A DNA stretch of 64,000 nucleotides from the NCBI RefSeq assembly GCF_963676685.1, contig NC_092350.1:40643373-40707372 (forward strand), written 5' to 3'. Each line of letters starts with the position of its first letter. Position 1 is the stretch's first letter. The DNA is from Mytilus edulis. Its lineage: Eukaryota > Mollusca > Bivalvia > Mytilida > Mytilidae. Shown here in pieces: positions 14,301 through 22,479 of this stretch. The translations under genes were made by a program, and so were the position numbers. The notes under the pieces are model-generated. The model was not told where the DNA came from, made no database searches, and was given only the letters and a program-made list of their open reading frames with translations.

Positions 14301-17300
14301 TTGGTCCTGTTTTCAAATTTCAAATTCTACATTAAAGTCCAAAGGGTCCAAAATTAAACTAAGTTTGATTTTAACAAAAATTGAATTCTTGGGCCTCTTT
14401 GATATGCTGAATCTAAACATGTACTTAGATTTTTGATTATGGGCCCAGTTTTCAAGTTGGTCCAAATCAGGATCTAAAATTATTATATTAAGTATTGTGC
14501 AATAGCAAGTCTTTTCAATTGCACAGTATTGTGCAATGGCAAGAAATATCTAATTGCACAATATTGTGAAATAGCAAATTTTTTTTTAATTAGAGTTATC
14601 TTTCTTTGTCCAGAATAGTAAGCAAGAAATATCCTATTGCACAATATTGTGCAATAGCAAGAATTTTTTTTAATTGGAGTTATCTTTCTTTGTCCAGAAT
14701 CAACTTAAATCTTTGTTATATACAATATACAATGTATATACACTTTTTACTACCAACTGATAAATTTAAATAATCTTTACCATTCAGTGATAACAAGCAG
14801 TTTTTTTACATCTTAATATTTTATGATGTATTTAAATGAGTAGTTATTGTTGCAAACTCCATTAGAAATTTGAATTGATATCAGTTTTGAAAAAGGGAAA
14901 CGGGGATGTGAAAAAAAGGGGGGGGGGTTAAATTTTTCTCATTTCAGATTTCATAAATAAAAAGAAAATTTCTTCAAACATTTTTTTGAGAGGATTAATA
15001 TTCAACAGCATAGTGATTTGCTCAAAGGCAAAAAAAACCTTTTAAGTTCATTAGACCACATTCATTCTGTGTCAGAAACCTATGCTGTGTCAACTATTTA
15101 ATTTTAGATTTAAAAAGTTTGAAGAAGAAATCTTTAATTGATTTGTAAAATCTTGGCATTTGTTTTGTGTAAAAAAAACCATGTAATGTCAAAAATTTGA
15201 TCACAATCCAAATTCAGAGCTGTGTCATGCTTGAATGTTTTGTCCATACTTGCCCCAACTGTTCAGGGTTCGACCTCTGCGGTCGTATAAAGCTGCGCCC
15301 TGCGGAGCACCTGGTTATTATTTATTGGATATCAATTTCCGTGGATTTCTTGGGTAAAGGTAAACAACAAATTGAAATGTATGATTTTTTCTGTAGGTTT
15401 GTATGCAGACTTTAGTAGAACCACAAAATTAAAAAAATCTTTGAAAAAGACAGTATTTTCTCAATCTTGCAAGAATGAATAAAAAAATGTTCTTTTTATT
15501 AAACTGATATTGAATATTATGTTTTAAACAAACAATTCATAGTCATTGTATGTAGATGGATTGAAGTATAAACAGTTGCTGAATGACATGCAAAAAGTTA
15601 GAAATATTACCCGGATAGTTTGCAATCAATTAAATTTGAAAAATACTGGTAACTGTGTGATATCTTATGTTGTTTTATATGTGTAGATTAAATGCGAGAA
15701 CTATTTACCCGAGGACAATAGTTCCTGTACATTTGGTGATATTGAAGTAAAGGTTGAGAAAGTGAAAGTAAAGCAGGGATACACAGTTAGATATTTATCA
15801 TTAAAGGTAGGTTGATTCTTTAAAGTTGTAAGAGAGTAAAAAAATCTTAAAATTGTAAAATGAATAATCTTTGAAATTTCAAAACAATAGATTATTATAA
15901 CAAATTTGATTTACTCTGTGAGTTACAGAGTCACACCTATTGTTACTTGAATGTACCAAATAGAAACTGAAAAATACACAGTACAATAATTTATTCTTTT
16001 CTAAATTAATTGTCAAAAGTGCTACGGTTGAATGACATATCTCATAAAAATTAGCTGCATTCTCTTTGCTGTTTGGTGGGAAATTTTGTGAGAGTTTCAT
16101 TTTTGCTCACTTTACTATACAAATAAATTGTAAAATTTCACTTGGGTAAATTTGAGGGCATACAGTTCAATACAGGGCAGAAAATGACTTTGCTAACAAA
16201 AATAATTTTTTCGCATATTTATGTGAAATAACTGATTGTTCTATTTTAGTGTGATGGAGAAATGCAATATTTACATAACATAACTGATTGTTCATTTTAG
16301 TGTGATAAAGAAATTATTCATGTATTACATTGCTGGTTGTTTTATTTCAGTGTGATGGAGAAATTATACATGTATTACATTACTGGTACACAGCATGGCC
16401 TGATCATAAACCACCACAGTCAGCTAAAATGCTGTTAGAACTTGTTAAAGATGTAGAAAATAAAAGATTAAAATTACAACCCAGTAAAGGACCAGTTGTG
16501 GTACATTGTAGGTAAGGGATAGTTACAGTTTTGGTAGAAATATCATGGTGTATTGACTTTTACATACATTCACTATTTTAAAATGTAAAGACCTGTAATT
16601 TAATCAAATCTGAAAACCATACAGGCCGAAACACGACAGCCAAAACTGTGTAAGGAAAATTTTATAAATGGATCTGATGACCAGTGGCTTAATTTGTTAA
16701 ATATAATTGTTTTTTAGAACTAAATTTAGAAGATGTATGGTCTAGTCTACTTGGGAGAGATCTGTTTGCGCCAAAAATGCGTCCTTTTGTGTCACAACTT
16801 TTTTCTCCCATGCTACGTTTGCGCCACATGTTTTAAAATTACATGGTATCATTTGCACCAAAAATAAACCTATGATTGCGCCAATTAGAAGAAAAATGAC
16901 TTCCAGACTCCTTTATTCGGACTTGGAACCGGCAGTTTACATGGCAAATGTTTCCTTTTCTGAAACATATCTTCTTCTTGCTGCTGCTGCATGGGTACTT
17001 CCCAATTTAATGTATGTAGTAGCTTGTAACTTCACTTTATTGTCAAAAAACACAAATATTGAAGGTTAAAATGCATAAAACAGTTCATAATAATTCCTAA
17101 TACTAGTAATAATAAAGCCCATACGCATGGTGAACTAAGCACTGTGTCATCAACATATTGTGGTTAAAACATAATGAGCAAACGCTTATATTTTCTTCTC
17201 TATTGGCATATCTTTATTAAATATTCAGCGAAGCAATAAGTTTTATTCTCTCTCAGAACATTGACTGTCTAATGCATTTTAAGTAATTTCTCTCCAGATG

Positions 17301-18584
17301 GGCATCTTCATGGTGAAATATCTCCAAACATATGATACTTTTTAAGCCAAAAATAAGAATAAATAGATATTAATCATCAATATTTATGATAGATATGTGT
17401 ACAGGTAAATTGGCTCAAATGAGTTCTAAATATTGGCGAAATTGATACATTTGGAAAACAAAATTTGGCGCAAATGAAACCCCTGAAAAACAGTAATCGG
17501 CGCAAAAGAACTGCTGCCCTCTACTTGTTAATGTTGGATCAAATTTTCAACAATATTAAGCATATCCCATGACAAACTTCACTTATTAGACAGTTGATAT
17601 ATTGTTTTATTTCTGCATAGTGAAAAGATTTTTTTACAGTTGTGTTCAGAAATATATGTCATATATATATATGTGAAAAGTGAGCCTTGTTATTTTTTAT
17701 TAGATATCAAGCATATATTTCTTATGCAAATTGAAAAACTTCATGAATAGCTTATGTTGACTATGTTTTGTAGTGCTGGCATAGGAAGAACAGGATGTTT
17801 TATAGCTATAACCGTTGGAATGAGACAACTTAAGGAAGAACACTCTGTAGATATACTGGGTATTGTCTGTCATATGAGAATAGATCGGTAAGTCAAACTG
17901 AACTTAGTCTATTGCATAGAATTGATAGATAATCAAAACTTGATATATTAAAGAACAAGGAGAAGTGGCAGAATTGTCGACAAGAGAACTTTTTATAAAT
18001 GACTTGGATAAAAAATAGACCAGTCCTTGTTTAGCAATCAACAATGAGGAAAACCCATACTGTAAAGGCAGTTATAAAAGGCCACATATAGTCTGTCACA
18101 TGAGAATTGATTTGTGAGTTTTAATTTGGTAAAGTTTGTTACAAAAGAATTGATGGTCAAATTAATCTGGGTAAAGTCTGTACAAATGAGAATATATGGG
18201 AAATTTGTTCTGGATATAGTCTGTCATATTAGTATTGAATGGTGAGTGTCGTTCACATGATAATAGATAGATATGTTGTACTGGGTATATAATTTTGAAT
18301 GAGAATGTATATGTGAAATACATTGGGTAAAGTGTTAACATGAGAGTTGATGGGTATAACTAAATGAAAAATAATATTCATATTTATAAGTTCTGAAGAT
18401 TTTTTTATAGGCAGTTTCAGATAGTTAAATGTACACGTTATCATTGAGTTTTGGTTTTCATTGTAGAGGTGGGACAATTCAGACACATGAACAATATGAG
18501 TTTATACACCAGGCCTTATGTGAATATGAAAAAGAATTAGCTGAACCAGAGCAGACAACAGTGAATGGTTTCCCTGGTGATTAA
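5232..18584 (+). CDS. Receptor-type KIM-containing protein tyrosine phosphatase, 3' eleven coding exons (5' partial)
   Basis: Eleven exons join in frame to 439 residues and a TAA stop: 5232-5348, 7788-7999, 8384-8467, 9069-9168, 9485-9563, 11537-11613, 12698-12835, 15687-15806, 16351-16511, 17774-17887, 18467-18584. Order: short extracellular stretch, membrane helix (about residues 22-41), four cysteines and four lysines (42-49), kinase-interaction motif [16 protein letters not shown] (107-122), then one phosphatase domain with the phosphotyrosine loop KNRY (189-192), WPD loop (325-327), active site [10 protein letters not shown] (Cys362, Arg368) and Q-loop glutamines 406 and 410. The KIM with a PKA-type serine places it in the PTPRR/PTPN5/PTPN7 family, which binds and dephosphorylates ERK and p38 MAP kinases. 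All catalytic residues are present, so it should be active. Upstream ectodomain and signal-peptide exons are not in the window. Several exon edges carry tandem duplications. Confidence 0.93.
5274..6190 (+). repeat. Tandem array of PTP exon 1 3' edge plus donor, 10 x 92 bp
   Basis: Unit starts fall at 5274, 5366, 5458, 5550, 5642, 5734, 5826, 5918, 6009 and 6101. The first unit is the real exon edge. Each carries about 75 bases of exon and GTAAGTCA plus 17 intronic bases. In the copy starting at 5826 the junction is altered to GCTGTAAAG, and the last copy has lost the donor (GCTGGGAAG). Outer copies share CTTACATAG with the exon, inner ones have CTTATATAG. Reading past the first donor meets TGA after nine codons (VSQYKNLGL). 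Confidence 0.95.
6302..6515. mobile_element. Small inverted-repeat element (MITE-like)
   Basis: Left end 'tactgtaaattcagaaatta' and right end 'taatttctgaattaacagta' are imperfect inverted repeats about 213 bp apart, both rich in 'ttgcaataa'. It lies in PTP intron 1 just after the 92-bp array. No coding capacity. Confidence 0.7.
7028..7312 (+). repeat. Interspersed repeat, 'CTATGGACACATTCTTGTT' family
   Basis: Shares 'caggttaaagtttttcatca', 'atgatatgatctttctaatt' and the end 'ctatggacacattcttgtt' with the copies at 18976-19760. Confidence 0.75.
7788..7999 (+). CDS. PTP visible exon 2: cytoplasmic juxtamembrane region
   Basis: This exon has 70 codons plus 2 bases, acceptor TTATAG and donor AAG|GTGGGT. 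It starts [14 protein letters not shown]: a four-cysteine cluster against a lysine stretch at the cytoplasmic membrane face, a likely S-palmitoylation and stop-transfer site (inference). A proline-rich linker follows, then [11 protein letters not shown], the first half of the kinase-interaction motif. Confidence 0.9.
8384..8467 (+). CDS. PTP visible exon 3: core of kinase-interaction motif
   Basis: The exon continues the split Arg codon to read [13 protein letters not shown], close to the RRGSNVSLTLDM-type docking motif of PTPRR and PTPN5. The basic residues, the phosphorylatable Ser (RRGS, a PKA consensus) and the hydrophobic L-x-I pair are all present. It ends in phase 2 with donor AAG|GTAGAT. 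Confidence 0.92.
8622..8905 (+). repeat. Interspersed repeat, 'GATGTGGTATGAGTGTCAATGA' family
   Basis: Contains 'atgtggtatgagtgtcaatg', 'agccttggctcac' and 'aagggccccaaaatgactag', which I recognise as a common mussel-genome repeat. The open frame inside it is repeat-derived, not a gene. A shorter related block begins at about 6193. Confidence 0.7.
9069..9168 (+). CDS. PTP visible exon 4: start of catalytic domain
   Basis: Acceptor TTTCAG; reads [16 protein letters not shown] and on to [10 protein letters not shown], the helical lead-in to R7-family phosphatase domains. Donor TGG|GTAATT, phase 0. Confidence 0.88.
9485..9563 (+). CDS. PTP visible exon 5: phosphotyrosine-recognition loop
   Basis: Reads [16 protein letters not shown] then [14 protein letters not shown] is the conserved phosphotyrosine-loop motif. 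Acceptor TTATAG after a T-run, donor CCAA|GTAAGA, phase 1. Confidence 0.9.
9966..11435. mobile_element. Putative 1.47-kb inverted-repeat element in PTP intron
   Basis: GGGGAAAGACGGC (9966-9978) and its exact complement GCCGTCTTTCCCC (11423-11435) bound a segment of intron 5. A short hairpin (GACGGC-ttcaa-GCCGTC) sits at the left end and GAGCT-attc-AGCTC just outside the right end. A 117-codon open frame inside (10803-11156) resembles nothing known. No clear target duplication was found. Confidence 0.5.
10524..10660. repeat. Foldback (palindromic) element
   Basis: GGTCTCACTAATTAG at the left pairs with CTAATTAGTGAGACC at the right. The arms also contain complementary 'gcgacaagaag' and 'cttcttgtcgc' runs, so nearly the whole 137 bp can fold. 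It lies inside the 9966-11435 segment. Confidence 0.85.
11537..11613 (+). CDS. PTP visible exon 6: catalytic core (YINANYIR)
   Basis: Reads [18 protein letters not shown] then INANYIR, the conserved PTP core motif before GY-x-ATQGP. Acceptor TTGTAG, donor AGG|GTAAGA, phase 0. A second TTTTGTAGATGA lies 40 bp upstream (11491-11500) and may be a duplicated acceptor, but its flanks match poorly. Confidence 0.9.
12186..12745 (+). repeat. Tandem array of PTP exon 7 acceptor plus exon start, 8 x 73 bp
   Basis: Exon-like starts after TTTTAG or TTTCAG fall at 12186, 12259, 12333, 12406, 12479, 12552, 12625 and 12698 (the real one). Each unit holds a T-rich tract, AG, and 48 exon bases ending CCAATG, then TTATGTTATT. 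None of the first seven has a donor. Using an upstream acceptor reads into [10 protein letters not shown] and a stop. Confidence 0.95.
12698..12835 (+). CDS. PTP visible exon 7: IATQGPM / FWRMIW segment
   Basis: This exon has 46 codons in phase 0. It starts [16 protein letters not shown] and ends [12 protein letters not shown], both typical of the family. Its first 48 bases and the acceptor are the last of eight tandem copies. Only this copy continues into the rest of the exon and a donor (AAT|GTAAGT), which is why this start was chosen. Confidence 0.92.
13045..13152. repeat. Minisatellite, 3 x 36 bp
   Basis: 'gctttgatagtgagctagga' plus 'taccagtaaatttctt' recurs at 13045, 13081 and 13117 in PTP intron 7, just before the large element. 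Confidence 0.9.
13176..15316. mobile_element. Helentron-like non-autonomous element, copy A
   Basis: About 2.14 kb in PTP intron 7. Left end TTTTTATACGACCGCA; right end TGCGGTCGTATAAAGC, then a hairpin (GCGCC-ctgc-GGAGC) and ACCTGGTT. A GTC microsatellite lies near the left end, and internal blocks ('aaggtccaaagggtccaaaa', 'ggttttcgcac') recur imperfectly. No protein is encoded. Copy B at 25264 is nearly identical, copy C at 21713 is older. Calling it Helentron/Helitron-related rests on the short inverted repeat plus 3' hairpin and T-T flanks; it is inference. Confidence 0.65.
15687..15806 (+). CDS. PTP visible exon 8: central beta-sheet region
   Basis: This exon has 40 codons in phase 0. 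It reads [20 protein letters not shown] then [20 protein letters not shown], matching the KC-x-YWP-type segment of PTPs with Leu-Pro in place of Trp-Pro. Acceptor GTGTAG, donor AAG|GTAGGT. Confidence 0.88.
16231..16376 (+). repeat. Tandem copies of PTP exon 9 acceptor plus exon start, 3 x 50 bp
   Basis: Exon-like starts at 16250, 16301 and 16351 (real). Each is preceded by GATTGTTC-type or TTGTTTTATTTCAG pyrimidine tracts and followed by TGTGAT-G/A-A/G-A sequence. The upstream copies are diverged and run into stop codons formed by the next acceptor TAG. Confidence 0.85.
16351..16511 (+). CDS. PTP visible exon 9: WPD loop
   Basis: Reads [20 protein letters not shown], then [15 protein letters not shown] and on to GPVVVHC. 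WPD carries the general-acid Asp. The exon ends two bases into the Ser codon after the catalytic Cys. Two degenerate copies of its acceptor and first bases lie immediately upstream. Confidence 0.93.
16753..17519. mobile_element. DNA-transposon remnant (MITE-like) with inverted repeats and 7-bp target duplication
   Basis: Left end GGGAGAGATCTGTTTGCGCC and right end GGCGCAAAAGAACTGCTGCCC are imperfect inverted repeats. Both sides are flanked by TCTACTT (16746-16752 and 17520-17526). It lies in PTP intron 9. It has no transposase; the longest frame inside is about 65 codons and unrecognised. Confidence 0.75.
17774..17887 (+). CDS. PTP visible exon 10: active-site P-loop
   Basis: Completes [19 protein letters not shown] and continues [20 protein letters not shown]. 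The invariant Arg and the Ser/Thr after it are present. Acceptor TTGTAG, donor CG|GTAAGT, phase 2. Degenerate copies of its 3' end follow in the intron. Confidence 0.93.
17845..18365 (+). repeat. Degenerate tandem copies of PTP exon 10 3' edge plus donor
   Basis: The exon end 'GTCTGTCATATGAGAAT...' recurs near 18091, 18134, 18175, 18220, 18250 and 18333. Several copies keep a GT after the exon-like part (TTT|GTGAGT, ATG|GTGAGT, TGG|GTATAA). Spacing is about 41-45 bp where measurable. Copies are diverged, so this is older than the 92-bp array. Confidence 0.75.
18467..18584 (+). CDS. PTP visible exon 11: Q-loop and C-terminus
   Basis: Acceptor TTGTAG. Reads [20 protein letters not shown], then about 17 further residues to a TAA stop at 18582-18584. 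The QTHEQYEF motif positions the catalytic water. There is no second phosphatase domain, as expected for this family. Confidence 0.92.
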
Positions 18585-18975
18585 CAACAGATCAGCAGTC
18601 AGACATCATACACATCACACAATCTAAATACTTATTTTAGTTCATCAAGGTCAACAACATAGAATGTTTAAATGGCACAATGTTATGTTTTGAAAATTCT
18701 ATCTTTAAGTTTATATGAAAATTTCAAAGAAGTTTGAAACTGGTTTTGTTTGAAAGATAACTACAGTATGCAACATCACTAAATATAAGCCTTGCTTAAA
18801 CATCTAGAAGTTTTGTATACAAACATTTTGTTATTTTATATTATTTTGCATATCAATAGGTTGAAATGACTATAAAGGCAGGTTATAGGACAGTGACTGA
18901 TAAGAATTTAGTGCAATTGATAGTAACTTATTACCTCGTTTTGTTCACCTAAAAGTGAATGGTATTTTAAGTGAG

Positions 18976-19762
18976 ATTATTTTGAGGCCCCACCTACAAT
19001 AGTAGAGGGATATTTTGTTTTCTGGTCTTTGCGTCTATCAATGCTGTATCAGGTAAAAGTTTTAGTTCAGGGTAGTTTGTGGTCACTTAGTCTGTGGTCA
19101 CTTAGTTTGTGGTCACTTAGTTTGTGGTCACATCAATTTGAAACATTAAATTTACACAGTTAATTATGAACTGTTCAATAAAAAAACAAAACAAATTAGA
19201 GTGTTTCCAAACATTTTGTGGTTCACTGAACATGGAATTGTGATAGTTTGAGGGGGCATGGTGACCAATGAGCACATATTCTTGTTATGCCCCACCTACG
19301 ATAGTAGAGGGTCATTATTTTTTCTGGTCTGTGCCTCCGTTCGTTCGTTCGTCCGTCTGTCTGTGCGTCCGTCTGTGCGTCCGTTCGCTTCAGGTTAAAG
19401 TTTTTGGTCAAGGTAGTTTTTGAAGAAGTTGAAGTCCAATCAACTTGAAACTTAGTACACATGTTCCCCATGATATGATCTTTCTAATTTTAATGCCAAA
19501 TTATAGTTTTGACCCCCATTTCGTGGTCCACTGAACATAGAAAATGATAGTGCGAAGTTCAGGTTAAAGTTTTTGGTCAAGGTAGTTTTTGATGAAGTTA
19601 AAGTTACATCAACTTGAAACTTAGTACACATGTTCCCTATGATATGATTTTTCTAATTTTAATTCCAAATTAAAGGTTTAACCCCCATTTTCACGGTCCA
19701 CTGAACATAGAAAATGATAGTGCGAGTCGGGCATCCGTGTACTATGGACACATTCTTGTTGA
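18976..19762 (+). repeat. Interspersed repeat cluster, 'CCCCACCTACGATAGTAGAGG' family
   Basis: At least two units start 'gccccacctac-a/g-atagtagaggg', contain 'ttcaggttaaagtttttggtc' blocks repeated in tandem and end 'tatggacacattcttgtt'. A TTCG/TCCG-rich microsatellite (about 19336-19390) is included. It lies in the phosphatase 3' UTR or flank. Confidence 0.75.
19074..19135. repeat. 15-bp tandem repeat, about 4 copies
   Basis: 'ttagtttgtggtcac' is repeated about four times with one T-to-C change. Confidence 0.85.
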
Positions 19763-20506
19763 CTATGTTATAATGGCAAAATGAGTATCACTGTTATTAA
19801 GTTTTTTAACTTGATAGAATGGATATTTATTGTCAAAGGCATCAGATGCTTGATGATATAAGATGGAAAGTATAAATTTTAAAAAAGTTGTTGATAATAA
19901 AGAGGTTGGAATTTTAGCATTTAAGTAAAGTGTTCCATTGAATTCTAACTCAATTTTAGGAGTCGATCAGGTTATATTGATATTCAACTCAATCTTGATT
20001 TTATTAAGAAAATTTCTCGGTTTAAAGAGATCAATGTTGTACCAAAAAAACTCTACTATCATGAACACGTTCATGAATTAAATATATTTTTTTTGTATAT
20101 TTTTTGCAAGATGTGCTTTCAGTTATTTCCATGACTTACTTATGATTGCAAGCTTCATTAATCATGTGACCAGAAATGTGAGGTAAAAGACATCACATGT
20201 CAAACATGTGACTGTGTACATGTTTGTTAATGATACCTGTGATATGTACAGTTTTTATCCCTTTGTTTATGTGAAGAATGTGCTGTACAATATATTTGTG
20301 CTTTTGTATGCCTGTTATTAATGTTGCAATTTATAAAGATTTTTTTTCTATTTTAGAAAATCATATTACACCATTCTGTAAATGGTTTAATTTAAAACTG
20401 CAATCTGTTTTATTTTTGTTGTCATTGTTGAAGAGATACTTCCAATTTGTTTGAACATTTCCTTAAGGACCTATTATTTTGAAAAAGACATAGTTGAATT
20501 AAGGGA

Positions 20507-20512
20507 AATAAA
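20507..20512 (+). terminator. Candidate poly(A) signal AATAAA for the PTP gene
   Basis: AATAAA lies about 1.9 kb after the stop codon. Another, within GT-rich sequence (24977-24982), is an alternative. Neither can be confirmed without transcript ends. Confidence 0.25.
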
Positions 20513-20853
20513 ATTTTAAACTAGATGATAAATTATCACATTGAAAATCTAGCAAATAATCTATTTTCATTTATGAGAAAATGTGTTTGAAAGTTATAAA
20601 ATATGTATTCCACACTTGAATTTGATTTTGTGTAAAAGCCTTCAGATTTATAAATATTTGATGGTATAATTCTTACATGTAACATGTTGTAAATATTCAT
20701 AAACTTCATTCAACCAATACTATAGTGCTAATATTACATGTTTCTTGTGTCTATTTATACTATTATTATATATTTCTATAATGTACTACATTTTGTAATA
20801 GTTTAAAATTCACAGAGTGCGCTGATCCTTTGAGTACATTTGAAAATATGTTA

Positions 20854-21546
20854 TTAAAGGGGCACTAGCTGTCAAATTCATTGTAACCGATTTGACTCAA
20901 ATTCTCATATTTGGTTTATAACAATGTAAAACATTTATCCAAACTATCAAAAGTCTAAAATAAACAGTTTACAGAGCATGGGGTAGATAATATATAGGTT
21001 CATTTCGTGTGTATTTTAGTCCAGACGCCATCTAATTAACTATCGATTTGACCTCAGATGACCATATAAGCGATGTAAACAAAAATAAAGATACGAATAG
21101 ATTAAACCAACACGCGCAATTGCATTTTTATAGGTCTGTTTGATTTTATTTTATAGATTAAAAATAGATGTTTCTCATTGTTTTTAACCATATAAGAATG
21201 ATTTTATGTACATCGAATTAGTAATCAAATGATTTACCGTAGTTTCACTTTCATTGTTGACATTCTTTTTCTTTAAATAACCAGTACACGTACAATGCAT
21301 GCGTTGTCAATCTCTAGCTACGGGTTAACTTGAAGTTCACATGAATACCGGTTAGAATGATGATGACGTTTTCACTTGCAAGTGAATCAGTCAAAAATTA
21401 TGTTTAATCGCTTATTTCAACAAAATTAAAGGAAATTGATTGCTAAAAGCAAATTCTTATTTCATTATTCCAATTTGATTAATGGTTGATCTAAAAAAAA
21501 ATCATACTTTATTTTTTTATATATATCGTAGCTAGTGCCCCTTTAA
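20854..21546. mobile_element. TTAA-flanked inverted-repeat element (piggyBac-type MITE candidate)
   Basis: TTAAAGGGGCACTAGCT at the left and AGCTAGTGCCCCTTTAA at the right are perfect 17-bp inverted repeats. The outermost TTAA on each side could be the target duplication. The 693-bp interior has no coding frame. Confidence 0.8.
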
Positions 21547-21712
21547 AGGCAAGGAGTGCTTTGTCTGATCTAAACAAGGCTATTTCTTACACTTATTTAA
21601 AATAAACTCACTATAGATACCAGCATTAAATTTTGTATCCGCTGTATGATTTATAGGTTAAATTGGGGTACTCTAAGACAAAGCATCTTATTTGTTGCTT
21701 TAAGTAATTTCA

Positions 21713-22479
21713 TTTTTATACGACCCCAAAAAAATTTGGGATCATATAATGGTATGATGACGTCGTCGTCGTCGTCCGAAGACACATTGGTTTCCGGATA
21801 ATAACTTTAGTTTAAGTAAATGGATCTTCATGAAATTTTTTCAGAAGGTTCAATACCACAAAATGAAGGTTGGGATTGATTTTGGGGATGATGGTCCTAA
21901 CCAATTAGGAATTAGGGGCATTTTTCTAGTTTCAGGATAATAACTTGTGTAGAAATTTCAATTGCTCTGAAATCATACCACAATGTTTAAAACCACAAGT
22001 AGAAGGTTTTGATTGACTTTAGGGGTTATGGGGCCAAAGTTTAGAAATAAGGGGCCAAAAAGAAGCATGTTTCTAGTTTCCAAACAATCATGTGTTTAAG
22101 TGTATTGATCTCTCTGAAATTGTACTACAAGGTTCAATACTGCAATGGAAAGTATGGGATTGAGTTTAAGGGTTATTGCTCCAAGGGGGTTTCAAAAAGT
22201 TTGGGGGGAGGGGCTTCCTTTTTTTTTCAAAAATTTTCAAATTTTGAATTTTGAAAAGTTTCAAGAAGAAATCTTCAATTGCACAGTATTGTGCAATAGA
22301 TTTGTTAGATCTTTGACCACATTATTTTTGTAACAAAAACCCCTATATTATGTCAAAAATTTGATCACAATCCAAAATCAGACAGAATCAAGCTTGAATA
22401 TTGTGACCAAATTTGCCCCAACTGTTCAGGGTTCAACCACTGGGGTCGTATAAAGCTGCACCCTGCGGTGCACCTGGTT
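21713..22479. mobile_element. Helentron-like non-autonomous element, copy C (diverged, shortened)
   Basis: Left end TATACGACCCCA (21717-21728) and right end TGGGGTCGTATA (22441-22452). The 3' hairpin GCACC-ctgc-GGTGC is perfect, then ACCTGGTT. A GTC microsatellite sits near the left end as in copies A and B. The interior is much shorter and diverged. Confidence 0.65.

Noticed and set aside
13970..14357. Repeated '[15 protein letters not shown]' frames here and at 26034-26422
   Set aside because: They come from internal repeats of the Helentron-like element; identical frames in copies A and B reflect recent duplication, not coding constraint.
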